Below, piece after piece: positions 34,954-44,757 of a stretch of 64,000 nucleotides of DNA. The DNA comes from Lysobacteraceae bacterium SCN 69-320 (GTDB taxonomy: Bacteria; Pseudomonadota; Gammaproteobacteria; Xanthomonadales; Rhodanobacteraceae): positions 62,001-126,000 of the forward strand of contig MEFP01000007.1 of NCBI GenBank assembly GCA_001725155.1. The letters run 5' to 3'. Under the pieces are notes generated by a model that was given only the letters and a program-made list of their open reading frames with translations, made no database searches and was not told the DNA's origin. Made by a program: the position numbers and the translations under genes. Numbering within the stretch: position 1 is the stretch's first letter; each line of letters starts with the position of its first letter.

Positions 34954-35889
34954 ATGAGCCTGACCCGCGTCATTGATTCCCATACCGGCGGCGAACCCAC
35001 TCGCATCGTCATCGCCGGCGGCCCGGAGCTGGCCGGACGCGATCCGGCGGCCGCGCGCGACTGGCTGCAGCGCGAGCAGGATCACTGGCGCCGCGCGATC
35101 GTCTGCGAACCGCGCGGCAACGACGTGCTGGTCGGCGCCTATCTGATGGCGCCGACGCGTCCGGACTGCGTTGCCGGCGTGGTGTTCTTCAACAACGTCG
35201 GCTATCTCGGCATGTGCGGCCACGGCACCATCGGCCTGGTCGAGACCTTGCGTCATCTCGGCCGCATCGCACCGGGTCGCTTCCGGCTCGAAACCCCGGT
35301 CGGCGTCGTTGCGGTCGAGCTGGCCGGCGACGGCTACGTCACCGTGGAGAATGTGCCGAGCTACCGGCACGCGGCGCAGGTTGCGCTGGACGTGCCGGGC
35401 CTGGGGCGGGTCCACGGCGACATCGCCTGGGGCGGCAACTGGTTTTTTCTCGTCGACGATCACGGGCTTGCCGTCGAGCGCGACAACATTCCGGCGCTGA
35501 TGGACTGCAGCGTGGCCATACGCCGCGCGCTCGATCAGGCCGGTGTCCGCGGCCGCGACGGCGCGGTGATCGACCATGTGGAACTGATCGGCGCGGCCGA
35601 TGCCGGCGCCGACGCGCGCAACTTCGTGCTCTGCCCAGGGCTGGCCTACGATCGCTCTCCCTGCGGCACGGGCACCAGCGCCAAGCTGGCCTGCCTGGCC
35701 GCCGACGGCGCGCTGGAACCCGATGCGCCGTGGCGCCAGCAGAGCGTCATCGGCAGCGAGTTCCAGGCGCGTTACCGGCGCCTCGACGCGCAGACCGTGC
35801 TGCCGCTGATCAGCGGCCGTGCCCACGTCGTCGCCGACGCGGCGCTGCTGTTCGATCCGGCCGATCCGTTCGCCTGGGGCATTGCGTGA
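34954..35889 (+). CDS. lhpA: 4-hydroxyproline epimerase
   Basis: A 311-residue proline-racemase family enzyme converting L-4-hydroxyproline to cis-4-hydroxy-D-proline. Both catalytic cysteines are present, C88 in MCGHGTIG and C237 in [10 protein letters not shown], which argues for an epimerase and not a dehydratase (which has Thr at the second site). It begins a chain of five overlapping genes. Confidence 0.93.
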   Translation: MSLTRVIDSHTGGEPTRIVIAGGPELAGRDPAAARDWLQREQDHWRRAIVCEPRGNDVLVGAYLMAPTRPDCVAGVVFFNNVGYLGMCGHGTIGLVETLRHLGRIAPGRFRLETPVGVVAVELAGDGYVTVENVPSYRHAAQVALDVPGLGRVHGDIAWGGNWFFLVDDHGLAVERDNIPALMDCSVAIRRALDQAGVRGRDGAVIDHVELIGAADAGADARNFVLCPGLAYDRSPCGTGTSAKLACLAADGALEPDAPWRQQSVIGSEFQARYRRLDAQTVLPLISGRAHVVADAALLFDPADPFAWGIA

Positions 35890-37013
35890 ACCAGGACGTG
35901 GTCATCGTCGGCGGCGGCATCGTCGGTTGCGCGATCGCCGACCGTCTCGCCCGCGCCGGCGTCGCGGTCTGCCTGGTCGAGCGCGACGTGCTCGGCGGCG
36001 CGGCCACGGCCGCGTCCATGGGGCATCTCGTCGTGCTCGACGACGATCCGGCAGAACTGACCCTGTCGTCCTATTCCTGCGCGCTGTGGCGCGAACTCGC
36101 GCCGCTGCTGCCGGACAACGCCGACTACCGCACCACGGGCACGTTGTGGATCGCCCGCGATGCGGCCGAGATGGCGGAAGCCGAACGCAAGCGCACACGC
36201 CTGGCGGCGGCCGGCGTGAATGGCGAACTGTTGACGGCGCAACAGCTGGCCGCCTGCGAGCCGGCGCTCGCGCCGAACCTCGCCGGCGGCCTGCGCGTGG
36301 CCGCCGACGCCGTGGTCTATCCGCCGGTCGTCGCGGCCTGGCTCGCACGGCGCGCGGTAGCGGCCGGCGCCCGTCTGCGCTGCGGCGTGGCGGTCAGCGC
36401 GATCGGCGACGGCGAGGTCGTGCTCGACGACGGCAGCCGCCTGCGTGCCAGACACATCGTCGTCGCCAACGGCTGCAGCGTGCCCGAGCTGTTGTCCGGC
36501 GCGCCCGTGCGCCGGCGCAAGGGCCATCTGCTGATCACCACGCGGCTGCAGCCGCAGGTGCGGCATCAGCTCGTCGAACTCGGCTATGTGCAGAGCGCTC
36601 ACGGCGAGGCCAGCGAGTCGGTCGCCTTCAACGTGCAGCCGCGGCCGACCGGTCAGCTGCTGCTCGGTTCCACGCGCGAATTCGATGCCCCCGCCGGCAG
36701 CGTGACGCCGCGGCTGATCGCGCGGCTGGTCGAGCGCGCGGTGGAATTCCTGCCCGGGCTGGCCGGCAGGACCGCGCTGCGCGCCTGGACCGGCTTCCGT
36801 CCGACCACGCCGGATCACCGCCCGCTGATCGGCCCCTGGCCGCTGCGCGCCGGTGTCTGGCTGGCCGGCGGCCACGAAGGTCTCGGCGTCACCACGGCGC
36901 TGGGCACGGCCGAACTGCTCGCCGCGCAGCTGCTGGATCTGCCGCTGCCGTTCGACGCCGCGCCCTACGCGCCGGGGCGCTTCACCAGCGCGGTTGCCAG
37001 CCATGTCCACTGA
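35886..37013 (+). CDS. D-hydroxyproline dehydrogenase, FAD (DadA-like) subunit
   Basis: A 375-residue DAO-family flavoprotein with the dinucleotide motif [18 protein letters not shown], the aromatic RKGHLLI region, and the C-terminal [15 protein letters not shown]. It would oxidise cis-4-hydroxy-D-proline to 1-pyrroline-4-hydroxy-2-carboxylate. It begins with GTG overlapping the epimerase stop as GTGA and is the first of three likely subunits (Pseudomonas lhpB/E/F type). Confidence 0.9.
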   Translation: MNQDVVIVGGGIVGCAIADRLARAGVAVCLVERDVLGGAATAASMGHLVVLDDDPAELTLSSYSCALWRELAPLLPDNADYRTTGTLWIARDAAEMAEAERKRTRLAAAGVNGELLTAQQLAACEPALAPNLAGGLRVAADAVVYPPVVAAWLARRAVAAGARLRCGVAVSAIGDGEVVLDDGSRLRARHIVVANGCSVPELLSGAPVRRRKGHLLITTRLQPQVRHQLVELGYVQSAHGEASESVAFNVQPRPTGQLLLGSTREFDAPAGSVTPRLIARLVERAVEFLPGLAGRTALRAWTGFRPTTPDHRPLIGPWPLRAGVWLAGGHEGLGVTTALGTAELLAAQLLDLPLPFDAAPYAPGRFTSAVASHVH

Positions 37014-37248
37014 CGTCCGTCTGCGCGTGGACGGCGTCGAGGTCGTCGTGCCGGCCGGTTGCTCGGTCGCCGCCGCGCTGCGTCTGGCCGGGCATGTCTC
37101 CACGCGCCGCGCGCTGGACGGCGGCGGCCGCGGCGCCTGCTGCGGCATGGGCGTGTGCTTCGAATGCCGCGTGCGCATAAACGGCGTGGAGCGCCTGGGC
37201 TGCCTCGCGCGCGTTGCCGACGGCATGGAGATCGTCTGCGATGCGTGA
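37003..37248 (+). CDS. (2Fe-2S) subunit of D-hydroxyproline dehydrogenase
   Basis: An 81-residue ferredoxin-like protein. The cluster ligands are in CGMGVCFEC plus a distal Cys in RLGC, a C-x4-C-x2-C arrangement of the SoxA/HcnA small-subunit type. It overlaps the FAD subunit by 11 bases and the next subunit by 8, fitting a fixed heterotrimer. Confidence 0.88.
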   Translation: MSTDVRLRVDGVEVVVPAGCSVAAALRLAGHVSTRRALDGGGRGACCGMGVCFECRVRINGVERLGCLARVADGMEIVCDA

Positions 37249-38527
37249 GCTCAGCACCGAGATCCTCGTCGTGGGCGCCGGCCCGGCCGGCATCGCCGCG
37301 GCGGTCAGCGCCGAGCGCGCCGGCGCGCGCGCGCTGCTGGTGGACATGCAGGCCGAGCCCGGCGGGCAGATCTGGCGTGGACAATGGAACAATGCAACAG
37401 ACCGCGCGGCGCGTCGCTGGCTGACTGCGCTGCGCGGTTCGCCGGTCGCGACGCGTTACGGACTGCGTCTCGTGGATTTCGCCGCGCCCGGGCTGGCCGT
37501 GTTCGACGGCGCCGACGGCCCGCTGCGCGTGCGCTGCGAACGCCTGATCGTTGCCGCCGGCGCGCGCGAACGCCTGCTGCCGTTCCCGGGCTGGACCTTG
37601 CCCGGCGTCTTCGGCGCCGGCGGTCTGCAGGTGCTGGTCAAGAACGGCTGGCCCGTCGCCGGCCAGCGCATCGTCGTCGCCGGCAGCGGCCCGCTGCTGC
37701 TGGCCGCGGCGGCGACCCTGCGCAAGGCCGGGGCGCAGGTGCTGTGCATCGCCGAACAGACCGGTGCGGCGGATCTGGCGCGCTTTGCGGCCGGACTCGC
37801 GCCGCATCCGGGCAAATGGCTGCAGGCCGCGGCGCTGCGCGGGCGCCTGGCCGGCGTGGCCTATCGCTGCAATGCCTGGGTCGAGCGCGCCGAAGGCACG
37901 GAACGACTCGAGAGCGTGCGCCTGCGCGCAGGCCGCTCGGTCGAGCGCATCGCCTGCGATGCGCTGGCCGTCGGCTTCGGCCTCGTGCCGAATACCGAGA
38001 TCGCGCAACTGCTCGGCTGCGAACTGCGCGACGGGGCCGTCGTCGTCGACGTGCACCAGCACAGCAGCGTCGCCGGCATCTACTGCGCCGGCGAGATCTG
38101 CGGCATAGGCGGCGTCGACCAGGCCCTGGCCCAGGGCGAGGTCGCCGGTCGCGCCGCTGCCGGCAGCGGCGAGCGGCCGCGTGCGCTGCGGCGCGACTGC
38201 GCACGCAGTGCGCGCTTCGCGCAGACCCTGCGCCGGCATTTCGCCCTGCGCGACGAACTGCGCGAACTCGCGACGGCCGACACCGTGCTGTGCCGCTGCG
38301 AGAACGTGCGCTACGCCGACGCGGCCGCCTGCCGCAGCCAGCGCGACGCGCGCCTGCAGACGCGGCTGGGCATGGGCCATTGCCAGGCGCGCATTTGCGG
38401 CGCCGCCGGCGAGTTCCTGTTCGGCTGGACCGCGGCGACGCCGCGGCCGCCGCTGGCGCCGGCGCCGCTGACCTGCTTCACCGAACCCACTTCCGATCCC
38501 GAACCCCCTGCACAGGAATCCGCATGA
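37241..38527 (+). CDS. D-hydroxyproline dehydrogenase, second flavoprotein subunit
   Basis: A 428-residue pyridine-nucleotide-disulphide type flavoprotein: FAD motif [18 protein letters not shown], second nucleotide motif IVVAGSGPLLLAAAA, and a C-terminal BFD-like [2Fe-2S] domain with LCRCENV and HCQARICG. It resembles HcnB/SoxA-like alpha subunits. ATG overlaps the previous stop by 8 bases and its own stop overlaps the next gene as ATGA. Confidence 0.88.
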   Translation: MRELSTEILVVGAGPAGIAAAVSAERAGARALLVDMQAEPGGQIWRGQWNNATDRAARRWLTALRGSPVATRYGLRLVDFAAPGLAVFDGADGPLRVRCERLIVAAGARERLLPFPGWTLPGVFGAGGLQVLVKNGWPVAGQRIVVAGSGPLLLAAAATLRKAGAQVLCIAEQTGAADLARFAAGLAPHPGKWLQAAALRGRLAGVAYRCNAWVERAEGTERLESVRLRAGRSVERIACDALAVGFGLVPNTEIAQLLGCELRDGAVVVDVHQHSSVAGIYCAGEICGIGGVDQALAQGEVAGRAAAGSGERPRALRRDCARSARFAQTLRRHFALRDELRELATADTVLCRCENVRYADAAACRSQRDARLQTRLGMGHCQARICGAAGEFLFGWTAATPRPPLAPAPLTCFTEPTSDPEPPAQESA

Positions 38528-39432
38528 GCACCATCTGGCAAGGCGTGCTGCCCGCCATCACCACTCCGTTCGACGCCGATCTGGGCATCGACCACGCCTT
38601 CGTCACGCGGCATGTGAACTGGCTCATCGACCACGGCTGCAAGGGCATCATTCCCTGCGGCTCGCTCGGCGAAGGCGCGACCCTGACCTTCGACGAGAAG
38701 GTCGCGCTGATCCGCACCTGCGTCGCCGCGGCGGCCGGCCGCGTGCCGGTGATTCCGGGTATCGCCGCGTTGTCGACCGACGAAGCCGTGCGCCTGGCGA
38801 AGGCCTCGGCCGAAGCCGGCTGCGGCGGCCTGATGGTGCTGCCGCCGTACGTCTATTCGAGCGACTGGCGCGAGATGAAGGCGCACGTCTCGGCCGTCAT
38901 CGCGGCGACGTCGCTGCCGTGCATGCTTTACAACAACCCGCCGGCCTACAAGACCGACTTCAGCGCGGCGCAGGTCGCCGAACTCGCTGCCGAGCACGCG
39001 AATCTCGAGGCGGTCAAGGAATCCAGCGGCGATTCGCGCCGCGTGACTGCCCTGGTCGCCCTGGTCGGCACGCGCGTGCGCGTCGGCGTAGGCCTCGACG
39101 ACATGGTCTGCGAAGGCGTGGCTGCCGGTGCGGAGTTCTGGGTTGCCGGCACGGTCAACGCGCTGCCGAAGGAATCGGTGGCCCAGTTCGAGCTGGCCAG
39201 GGCCGGCCGCTGGGACGAAGCGCGCGCGCTGTACCGCTGGCACCTGCCGCTGCTGCGCCTGGACACCGTGGTCAAGTTCGTGCAGCTGATCAAGCTGATC
39301 CAGCAGGAAGCCGGCATGGGCCACGAACGCGTGCGCCCGCCGCGCCTGGAACTCGTCGGCGCCGAGCGCGAAGAAGCGCTCGCGATCATCCGCAAGGCGC
39401 TCAAGGAACGGCCGGCGGTTCGAGCGGACTGA
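38524..39432 (+). CDS. lhpC: 1-pyrroline-4-hydroxy-2-carboxylate deaminase
   Basis: A 302-residue DapA-family aldolase-fold enzyme. The Schiff-base Lys is K165 in AVKESSGDSRR and the relay Tyr is Y136 in LYNNPPAYK; PCGSLGEGATL is the substrate loop. In this pathway it deaminates the dehydrogenase product to 2-oxoglutarate semialdehyde. Assignment depends on context; the fold alone also fits dihydrodipicolinate synthase or N-acetylneuraminate lyase. Confidence 0.9.
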   Translation: MSTIWQGVLPAITTPFDADLGIDHAFVTRHVNWLIDHGCKGIIPCGSLGEGATLTFDEKVALIRTCVAAAAGRVPVIPGIAALSTDEAVRLAKASAEAGCGGLMVLPPYVYSSDWREMKAHVSAVIAATSLPCMLYNNPPAYKTDFSAAQVAELAAEHANLEAVKESSGDSRRVTALVALVGTRVRVGVGLDDMVCEGVAAGAEFWVAGTVNALPKESVAQFELARAGRWDEARALYRWHLPLLRLDTVVKFVQLIKLIQQEAGMGHERVRPPRLELVGAEREEALAIIRKALKERPAVRAD

Positions 39433-39525
39433 TCCGATTCGGTGGAGCGCTACTTTGTTGTAGCGCTTCCGCCGTTCAACCATTGCTGTTCGCTTTGCAA
39501 CGCGCGTGGCAGCGGGAGCCTCAAG

Positions 39526-39672
39526 GCAACCCCATCCCCACCCATACCCTCCCCTTGAAGGGGAGGGTTTCATACGCAGCCTTGCGAAAAGTCGGATTCA
39601 AGCCAACCCATCTGAGCTGGCCTGATCAAGCCCTCCCCTTCAAGGGGAGGGTATGGGTGGGGATGGGGTTGC
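39526..39672. repeat. Perfect inverted-repeat element, 42-bp arms
   Basis: The 42 bases at 39526-39567 are the exact reverse complement of 39631-39672, with a 63-base spacer. Each arm contains its own palindrome CCCTCCCCTTGAAGGGG and the stretch GGGTGGGGATGGGG. It looks like a paired REP-type intergenic element. A decayed relative lies at 48971-49146. It separates lhpC from the aldehyde dehydrogenase gene and could weaken read-through or stabilise mRNA ends. Confidence 0.85.
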
Positions 39673-39802
39673 TTGTGCGGTCGAATGCAAAATCTTCACC
39701 CGTTGAGCGCGACAGGCCCAAGCGGAGAGAAGACTTCAAGCGCGATGCGATTGCGATTGCGACGTCGTGCGGTGTTAATTTGAAACGAACGGAGAATCTT
39801 CA

Positions 39803-41383
39803 ATGACGGTCGAGCTTCAGGGTACATCGCTGATCGGTTCGGCGCGCGGCGGGCGCGGCGGCGCGGCGTTCCACGGCGTGGATCCGGCCAGCGGCGCGGC
39901 GCTCGCGCCGACGTATCACAGCGCGACCGCCGACGAGATCGAACAGGCCGCGGCGCTCGCGGCCGCGGCCAGCGCCGATCTCGCGCGCCGCAGCGGCGCC
40001 GAACGTGCTGCGCTGCTGCGCGCGATCGCCGAGGAGCTCGAGGCCGCGCGAGCGGATTTCGAGCGGCTCGTGCCGCTGGAAACGGCATTGCCCGTGGCAC
40101 GCGCGGGCGGCGAGCTCACGCGCACGACGACGCAGCTGCGTCTGTTCGCCGATCTCGTCGCCGACGGCAGCTGGGTCGATGCGCGCATCGACCATGCGGA
40201 CCCGGCGCGCCAGCCCCTGCCCAAACCCGACCTGCGTTCGCTGCGCCGGCCGCTCGGGCCGGTCGTGGTGTTCGGCGCAAGCAACTTCCCGCTGGCGTTC
40301 TCGGTGGCCGGCGGCGATACCGCCAGCGCGCTCGCGGCCGGCTGCGCGGTCATCGTCAAGGCGCATCCGGCGCATCCGGCCACGAGCGAACGCGCCGGTC
40401 TCGCGATCGCCGCGGCGGTCGCGCGCTGCGGCTTTCCGGACGGCACGTTCTCGCTGCTGTTCGATGCGGGCCATGAAGTCGGTGCGGCGCTGGTGCGTCA
40501 CCGCGACGTGCGCGCGGTCGCGTTCACCGGCTCCACGGCCGGCGGCCGTGCGCTGATGGATCTGGCCGCCGCGCGCGCGCAGCCGATTCCGGTATTTGCC
40601 GAAATGGGCAGCATCAATCCGGTGTTCGTGCTGCCGGCTGCCCTGGCCGCGCGCGGCGCCGCGGTCGCCGAACAGCTGCATGCGTCCGTGCTGCAGGGTG
40701 TCGGGCAGTTCTGCACCAGTCCCGGCGTGCTCGTCGTGCCGGCCGGTGCCGACGGCGATGCACTGCGCGACGCGCTCGCGACACGCTTTGCCGCGTCGGC
40801 GCCCGGCGTCATGCTGACGGCCGGCATCGCGCGCCGGCACGCGCAGGGCGCGGCCGAGCTCGGCGCCCGCACCGGCGTCGCTGCGCTCGTCGCACCGGCG
40901 CAGCCGGACGGCTGTGCGCAGCCGGCGCTGTATGAAGTCGACGCGGCGCAGTTCATCGCCGACGCCGCGCTGCAGGAAGAAGTCTTCGGTCCCACCAGCC
41001 TGATCGTGCGTGCGCGCGACGCGGCCGAATGGCAGGCACTGATCGCACACCTGCATGGCCAGCTGACCGCGACCGTGATCGCCGATGCCGACGATGCGGC
41101 CGAGGCGGGGCCGCTCGTCGAGAGCCTGACCGGCATCGCCGGCCGCGTGCTCATGAACGGCGTGCCGACCGGCGTCGAGGTCGCCGCGGCCATGGTCCAC
41201 GGCGGTCCATATCCGGCCAGCTCGGATTCGCGCACGACGTCGGTCGGCACGGCGGCGATCGAACGCTTCGCACGCCGCGTCTGCTACCAGAACGTGCCCG
41301 ACGCATTGCTGCCGCCGGCGCTGCAGGAAGCCAATCCGCTGCAACTCTGGCGTCTCGTCGACGGGCAGCGGCGGCGCGACTGA
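39803..41383 (+). CDS. 2-oxoglutarate semialdehyde dehydrogenase
   Basis: A 526-residue NADP-type aldehyde dehydrogenase that would make 2-oxoglutarate, the last step of hydroxyproline breakdown. GASNFPLAFSVAGGDTASALAAG is the cofactor region, the general base is E267 in EMGSINPVF and the nucleophile C304 in GQFCTSPG. A GGAG ribosome site lies 8 bases before the ATG. It lies 370 bases after lhpC behind the inverted-repeat element. Confidence 0.92.
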   Translation: MTVELQGTSLIGSARGGRGGAAFHGVDPASGAALAPTYHSATADEIEQAAALAAAASADLARRSGAERAALLRAIAEELEAARADFERLVPLETALPVARAGGELTRTTTQLRLFADLVADGSWVDARIDHADPARQPLPKPDLRSLRRPLGPVVVFGASNFPLAFSVAGGDTASALAAGCAVIVKAHPAHPATSERAGLAIAAAVARCGFPDGTFSLLFDAGHEVGAALVRHRDVRAVAFTGSTAGGRALMDLAAARAQPIPVFAEMGSINPVFVLPAALAARGAAVAEQLHASVLQGVGQFCTSPGVLVVPAGADGDALRDALATRFAASAPGVMLTAGIARRHAQGAAELGARTGVAALVAPAQPDGCAQPALYEVDAAQFIADAALQEEVFGPTSLIVRARDAAEWQALIAHLHGQLTATVIADADDAAEAGPLVESLTGIAGRVLMNGVPTGVEVAAAMVHGGPYPASSDSRTTSVGTAAIERFARRVCYQNVPDALLPPALQEANPLQLWRLVDGQRRRD

Positions 41384-41590
41384 GCATCGCGGCGCACCGA
41401 AGTCCAGGCGCGGCATCGGTGCGCCATGCCGTGGTGCCGGCGTCGGCGGACGTCCGGCGCCGCCGCGCTCGCGGCGTTCCGGACGGGCGCCGGGGATTCG
41501 TTCCGGTGAGCCGGCGAACGGAACGGGCAGGGGCGTGCGACACGCCGGCCCGTTTCCGCGCCCTGCAGCGGCGATCACCGGAGAATCGCC

Positions 41591-42799
41591 ATGCTGCGCC
41601 ACTGCCTGTCTGCTTCCGCTTCGCTGTCGCTGCTTCTCTCTCTGCTCGCCGGCCCCGCCGCCATCGCGGCAAACCAGCCGCTCGTCAGCATCGTCGATGT
41701 CGGCGCGGGGCAGAGTTTTTCCTGTGCGCTGAGCGCCGCCGGCACCGTGTACTGCTGGGGCAGCAATGCCAACGGCAATATCGGCAACGCGAGCTTCGCG
41801 AATTCGACGATCGCGGTGCCGGTGTACGGCCTGCGCGGCAATGTCGCCAGCCTCGGCATCGGCGGCGTGCACAGCTGTGCGGTCCTGCGCGACAGCAGCG
41901 TGCGCTGCTGGGGGTCCGGAGCGCGCGGTGAGCTCGGCAACGGCGCCACGGTCGACCGGCATGTGCCGGTCGTGGTCACGGGGCTCAGCGGCGTCGTCCA
42001 GGTCGTCGCCGGCAACGTGCACAGCTGCGCGCTGACCGCGGCCGGTGCCGTCAAATGCTGGGGCTCCAACAGCGCGGGCCAACTCGGCGACGGCAGTTTC
42101 ACGGATCGTTCGACGCCGGTGGATGTCGTGGGCCTGGGCAGCGGCGTGGCGATGATCACGGCCGGTTTCCAGCACACCTGCGCCTTGACCGCGACCGGCG
42201 CGGTCAAGTGCTGGGGACGCAACAACTGGGGCCAGACCGGCAACAACGACGTCAACAACCAGCAGTTCGCCACACCCGTCGACGTGATCGGTCTGAGCTC
42301 CGGTGTCGTCGCGGTCGATGCGGATGTCGGTGACACGGTCTGTGCGCTGCTCGGCACCGGCGCGGTCAGGTGCTGGGGCCTCAACGCGAACGGTGACGTC
42401 GGCGACGGCACGTCCGGCATGAACCGGCGCCAGCCCGTCGACGTGGTCGGGCTGTCGGGCGGCGTCGTCGCGATCACCGCCAAGTGCGCCGTGCTCGCGC
42501 CGTCGCGCACGCTCAAATGCTGGGGTTCCAACAGTCTCGGCCAGGTCGGCGACGGCACGACGACCGCGCGCAGCACGCCGGTCGCCGTCGTCGGCTTCGG
42601 CAGTGATGCGCTGAAGGCGCGCGGGGTCGGCGGCCATCGCTGCGGCGTCACCCTGGCTGGCCGGCTGCAGTGCTGGGGCGGCAATTCCAGCGGCCAGCTC
42701 GGCGACGGCACGATGACGAACCGGCTCACGGCCGGCGACGTGCTCGTCGACGGCGATCCGCTCTATCGCGGCGGCTTCGAGGCGCCGCCGGTGCAGTGA
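41591..42799 (+). CDS. Secreted RCC1-repeat protein
   Basis: A 402-residue exported protein with a signal peptide (LSLLLSLLAGPAAIAA) and about seven RCC1 repeats. Each repeat has a CAL...G.V.CWG-N--GQ-GDG core, for example SCALTAAGAVKCWGSNSAGQLGDG. The paired Cys in every blade likely form disulphides, as expected outside the cytoplasm. It ends DPLYRGGFEAPPVQ. Function unknown; RCC1 propellers bind proteins. Confidence 0.85.
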   Translation: MLRHCLSASASLSLLLSLLAGPAAIAANQPLVSIVDVGAGQSFSCALSAAGTVYCWGSNANGNIGNASFANSTIAVPVYGLRGNVASLGIGGVHSCAVLRDSSVRCWGSGARGELGNGATVDRHVPVVVTGLSGVVQVVAGNVHSCALTAAGAVKCWGSNSAGQLGDGSFTDRSTPVDVVGLGSGVAMITAGFQHTCALTATGAVKCWGRNNWGQTGNNDVNNQQFATPVDVIGLSSGVVAVDADVGDTVCALLGTGAVRCWGLNANGDVGDGTSGMNRRQPVDVVGLSGGVVAITAKCAVLAPSRTLKCWGSNSLGQVGDGTTTARSTPVAVVGFGSDALKARGVGGHRCGVTLAGRLQCWGGNSSGQLGDGTMTNRLTAGDVLVDGDPLYRGGFEAPPVQ

Positions 42800-42865
42800 C
42801 GCAATCCGCGCCGACGCTTGCGGCGCGGTGGGGCTGCGGGGTCATCGCTGCACCGGCGCAAGCGG

Positions 42866-44197
42866 TCACTTCACGCGCTTGCCGTGCTTGATCACGACAT
42901 CGACGTTCTGCAGCAGCGCCATGTGGCGCAGCACGTCGCCGCGCACGGCGATGATGTCGGCGTACTTGCCCTCGACGACGCTGCCGTAGTCCTTGTCGGC
43001 CTTCATCGCGACGGCGGGCCAGTAGGTCGCCGCCCGGATCGCGTCGACGGCCGGAACGCCGAGGTGATTGACCCAGACTTCGAGCTCGTGCCAGGTGCTG
43101 TCGCTGTGGAATTTCATCGGTATGCCCGAATCGGTGCCGACGAGCAGCAGTACGCCGTTCTCGCGCAGCTGCGCGAACTTGGTCTGCAGGGTCGGCCAGC
43201 GCTGCGGCGTCTGCTGGAAATAGGCGATGCGTTCGGGATGCGCCAGCGACCGGCGGATGTCGGCGACGATGTCCGGCGGCAGGCCCAGATGCCAGCGCGT
43301 GTCGTCGATGTGTTCGTGGTGCTTCACGACGTAGGGAAAGTTGTACAGGCCTTCTATCGTCGGCGTCCAGAACAGCGGCCCGGCGGCCATGTTCGCGGTG
43401 CGTTCGCGCAGCGCGTCCATGATGTCCTCGGGATAGCGCGGCGCGGCGGCGAGACCGGTGTGTTCGAGGCAGTCGGCGCCGAATTTCAGCGCGCGGCGGA
43501 TTTCCTCGGGCCGGTGCGCATGCGCGACGACGGGCTTGCCGCGCTTGTGCGCCTCGTCGATGACCGCGGCGACTTCGGCCTCGCTCATCTCGTCCTGGTC
43601 GATCAGCTTGATCACGTCCACACCGGCATCGGCCAGGCGCTTGACCTTGGCGCGCGCGTCGGCCGGCGAGTCCACGCCCCAGCGGAACGCTTCGGTGCCG
43701 GGATAGGACTTCTTCTGGATGAACGGGCCGGACACGAACAGGGTCGGTCCGTCGATCTCGCCGCGGCGTATCGCGTCGCGCACGGCGATGGATTCGGCCA
43801 GCGGCGCGCCGAGGTCGCGCGCGCCGGTCACGCCGGCCAGCAGCAGCTGGCGCGCCGAGGCCGGCATGATCGGATCGCGCAGACGGTCGAGGTAGACCTT
43901 GTCCCAGTGCGCGTAGTCCGCATGACCGTTGATCATCAGATGCACGTGCATGTCCCACAGGCCGGGCAGCACGGTCATGCCTTCGGTGGAGACGATTTCG
44001 GCGTCGGCCGGGATCGCCAGCTCGCCCTGGCTGCCGACGGCGACGATGCGTTCGTCGCGGACGATCACGACGCTGTCGGCGATGGGTTCGCGCAGGGTGC
44101 CGTCGACGAGGGTGCCGCCGACCAGCGCGAGCGTGCGCGCCTGCACCGGCGCGACGGCGAGAGCGGCCAGCAGGGCCGCGGCGATTCGTACGTTCAT
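42866..44197 (-). CDS. Exported amidohydrolase
   Basis: A 443-residue amidohydrolase with a signal peptide (MNVRIAAALLAALAVAPVQA). Metal ligands: LPGLWDMHVHL, HAHRPEE and EHTGLA, and the Asp in VGTDSGIP. It resembles the imidazolonepropionase/prolidase-like group that cleaves cyclic amides or Xaa-Pro dipeptides. Exact substrate is unknown. It stands alone, convergent with the RCC1 gene. Confidence 0.85.
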   Translation of the reverse strand: MNVRIAAALLAALAVAPVQARTLALVGGTLVDGTLREPIADSVVIVRDERIVAVGSQGELAIPADAEIVSTEGMTVLPGLWDMHVHLMINGHADYAHWDKVYLDRLRDPIMPASARQLLLAGVTGARDLGAPLAESIAVRDAIRRGEIDGPTLFVSGPFIQKKSYPGTEAFRWGVDSPADARAKVKRLADAGVDVIKLIDQDEMSEAEVAAVIDEAHKRGKPVVAHAHRPEEIRRALKFGADCLEHTGLAAAPRYPEDIMDALRERTANMAAGPLFWTPTIEGLYNFPYVVKHHEHIDDTRWHLGLPPDIVADIRRSLAHPERIAYFQQTPQRWPTLQTKFAQLRENGVLLLVGTDSGIPMKFHSDSTWHELEVWVNHLGVPAVDAIRAATYWPAVAMKADKDYGSVVEGKYADIIAVRGDVLRHMALLQNVDVVIKHGKRVK

Positions 44198-44271
44198 GGG
44201 CGGGCTCCACGGAGGGAGCCCGATTCTGTGGCGGCGGACGCCGGCGCGGCAACGGCGCGCCGGCGGGGGAA

Positions 44272-44679
44272 TCAGAACGCGTCGCCGCCGGCGGAGATGG
44301 CCTGTTCCATGCGGTCGCCAAGCGGGCCCATTTCGGCAATCAGCAGGTCGATTTCCTCGACGACGAGATTTTCGTACGGCCGGTTCTCGCACAGCTGCAG
44401 ATACGGCGAACCGTCCAGATCGCTGACCGCGAGATAGCCCATGCGCTGTTCCCAGTTGAAGCGCAGGCAGCGCTTGGCGTCCATGCCGGTCAGCGGGCCT
44501 ATCGGCGTGGAGATGCGCAGGAACTTGCGGCCGTTTTCGTGATCGAGCTCCGACAGATAGATGCCCTGATGGCGGCTGCCGCCCTGCAGCAGCAGGTCGA
44601 AGCTGATCAGATACGGATCGTTGATGCGCAGCTGATGCTTGGCGCTGATGTGCGAGCGGATCTGCTCGAAGCTGTGCAT
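44272..44679 (-). CDS. Conserved hypothetical protein, CesT/YbjN-like
   Basis: A 135-residue acidic protein with alternating beta strands (LISFDLLLQGG, RKFLRISTPIG, GYLAVSDLDGSPYLQLCENRPYENL) and a C-terminal helix ending EQAISAGGDAF. The pattern is reminiscent of the CesT/YbjN fold used by secretion chaperones and stress proteins, but the resemblance is weak. It is divergent from the ATL gene. Confidence 0.55.
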   Translation of the reverse strand: MHSFEQIRSHISAKHQLRINDPYLISFDLLLQGGSRHQGIYLSELDHENGRKFLRISTPIGPLTGMDAKRCLRFNWEQRMGYLAVSDLDGSPYLQLCENRPYENLVVEEIDLLIAEMGPLGDRMEQAISAGGDAF

Positions 44680-44757
44680 GGACGACTCTCCGGATAGGGA
44701 ATGGCGCGTATGCTACCGGACCGGCAGCGGCGAAGTGGCGCCAATGGGGTTCAGCGG

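Noticed and set aside
34590-34976. Possible small gene upstream of the epimerase
   Set aside because: No ribosome site and no protein character; the region holds inverted and direct repeats better read as control DNA.
38524-39432. Dihydrodipicolinate synthase for lysine synthesis
   Set aside because: Fold matches, but the gene overlaps hydroxyproline dehydrogenase subunits and precedes the semialdehyde dehydrogenase, so the deaminase role is far more likely.
39526-39672. CRISPR or insertion sequence terminal repeats
   Set aside because: Only one pair of arms, no spacers in series, no transposase between; fits a REP-type module.
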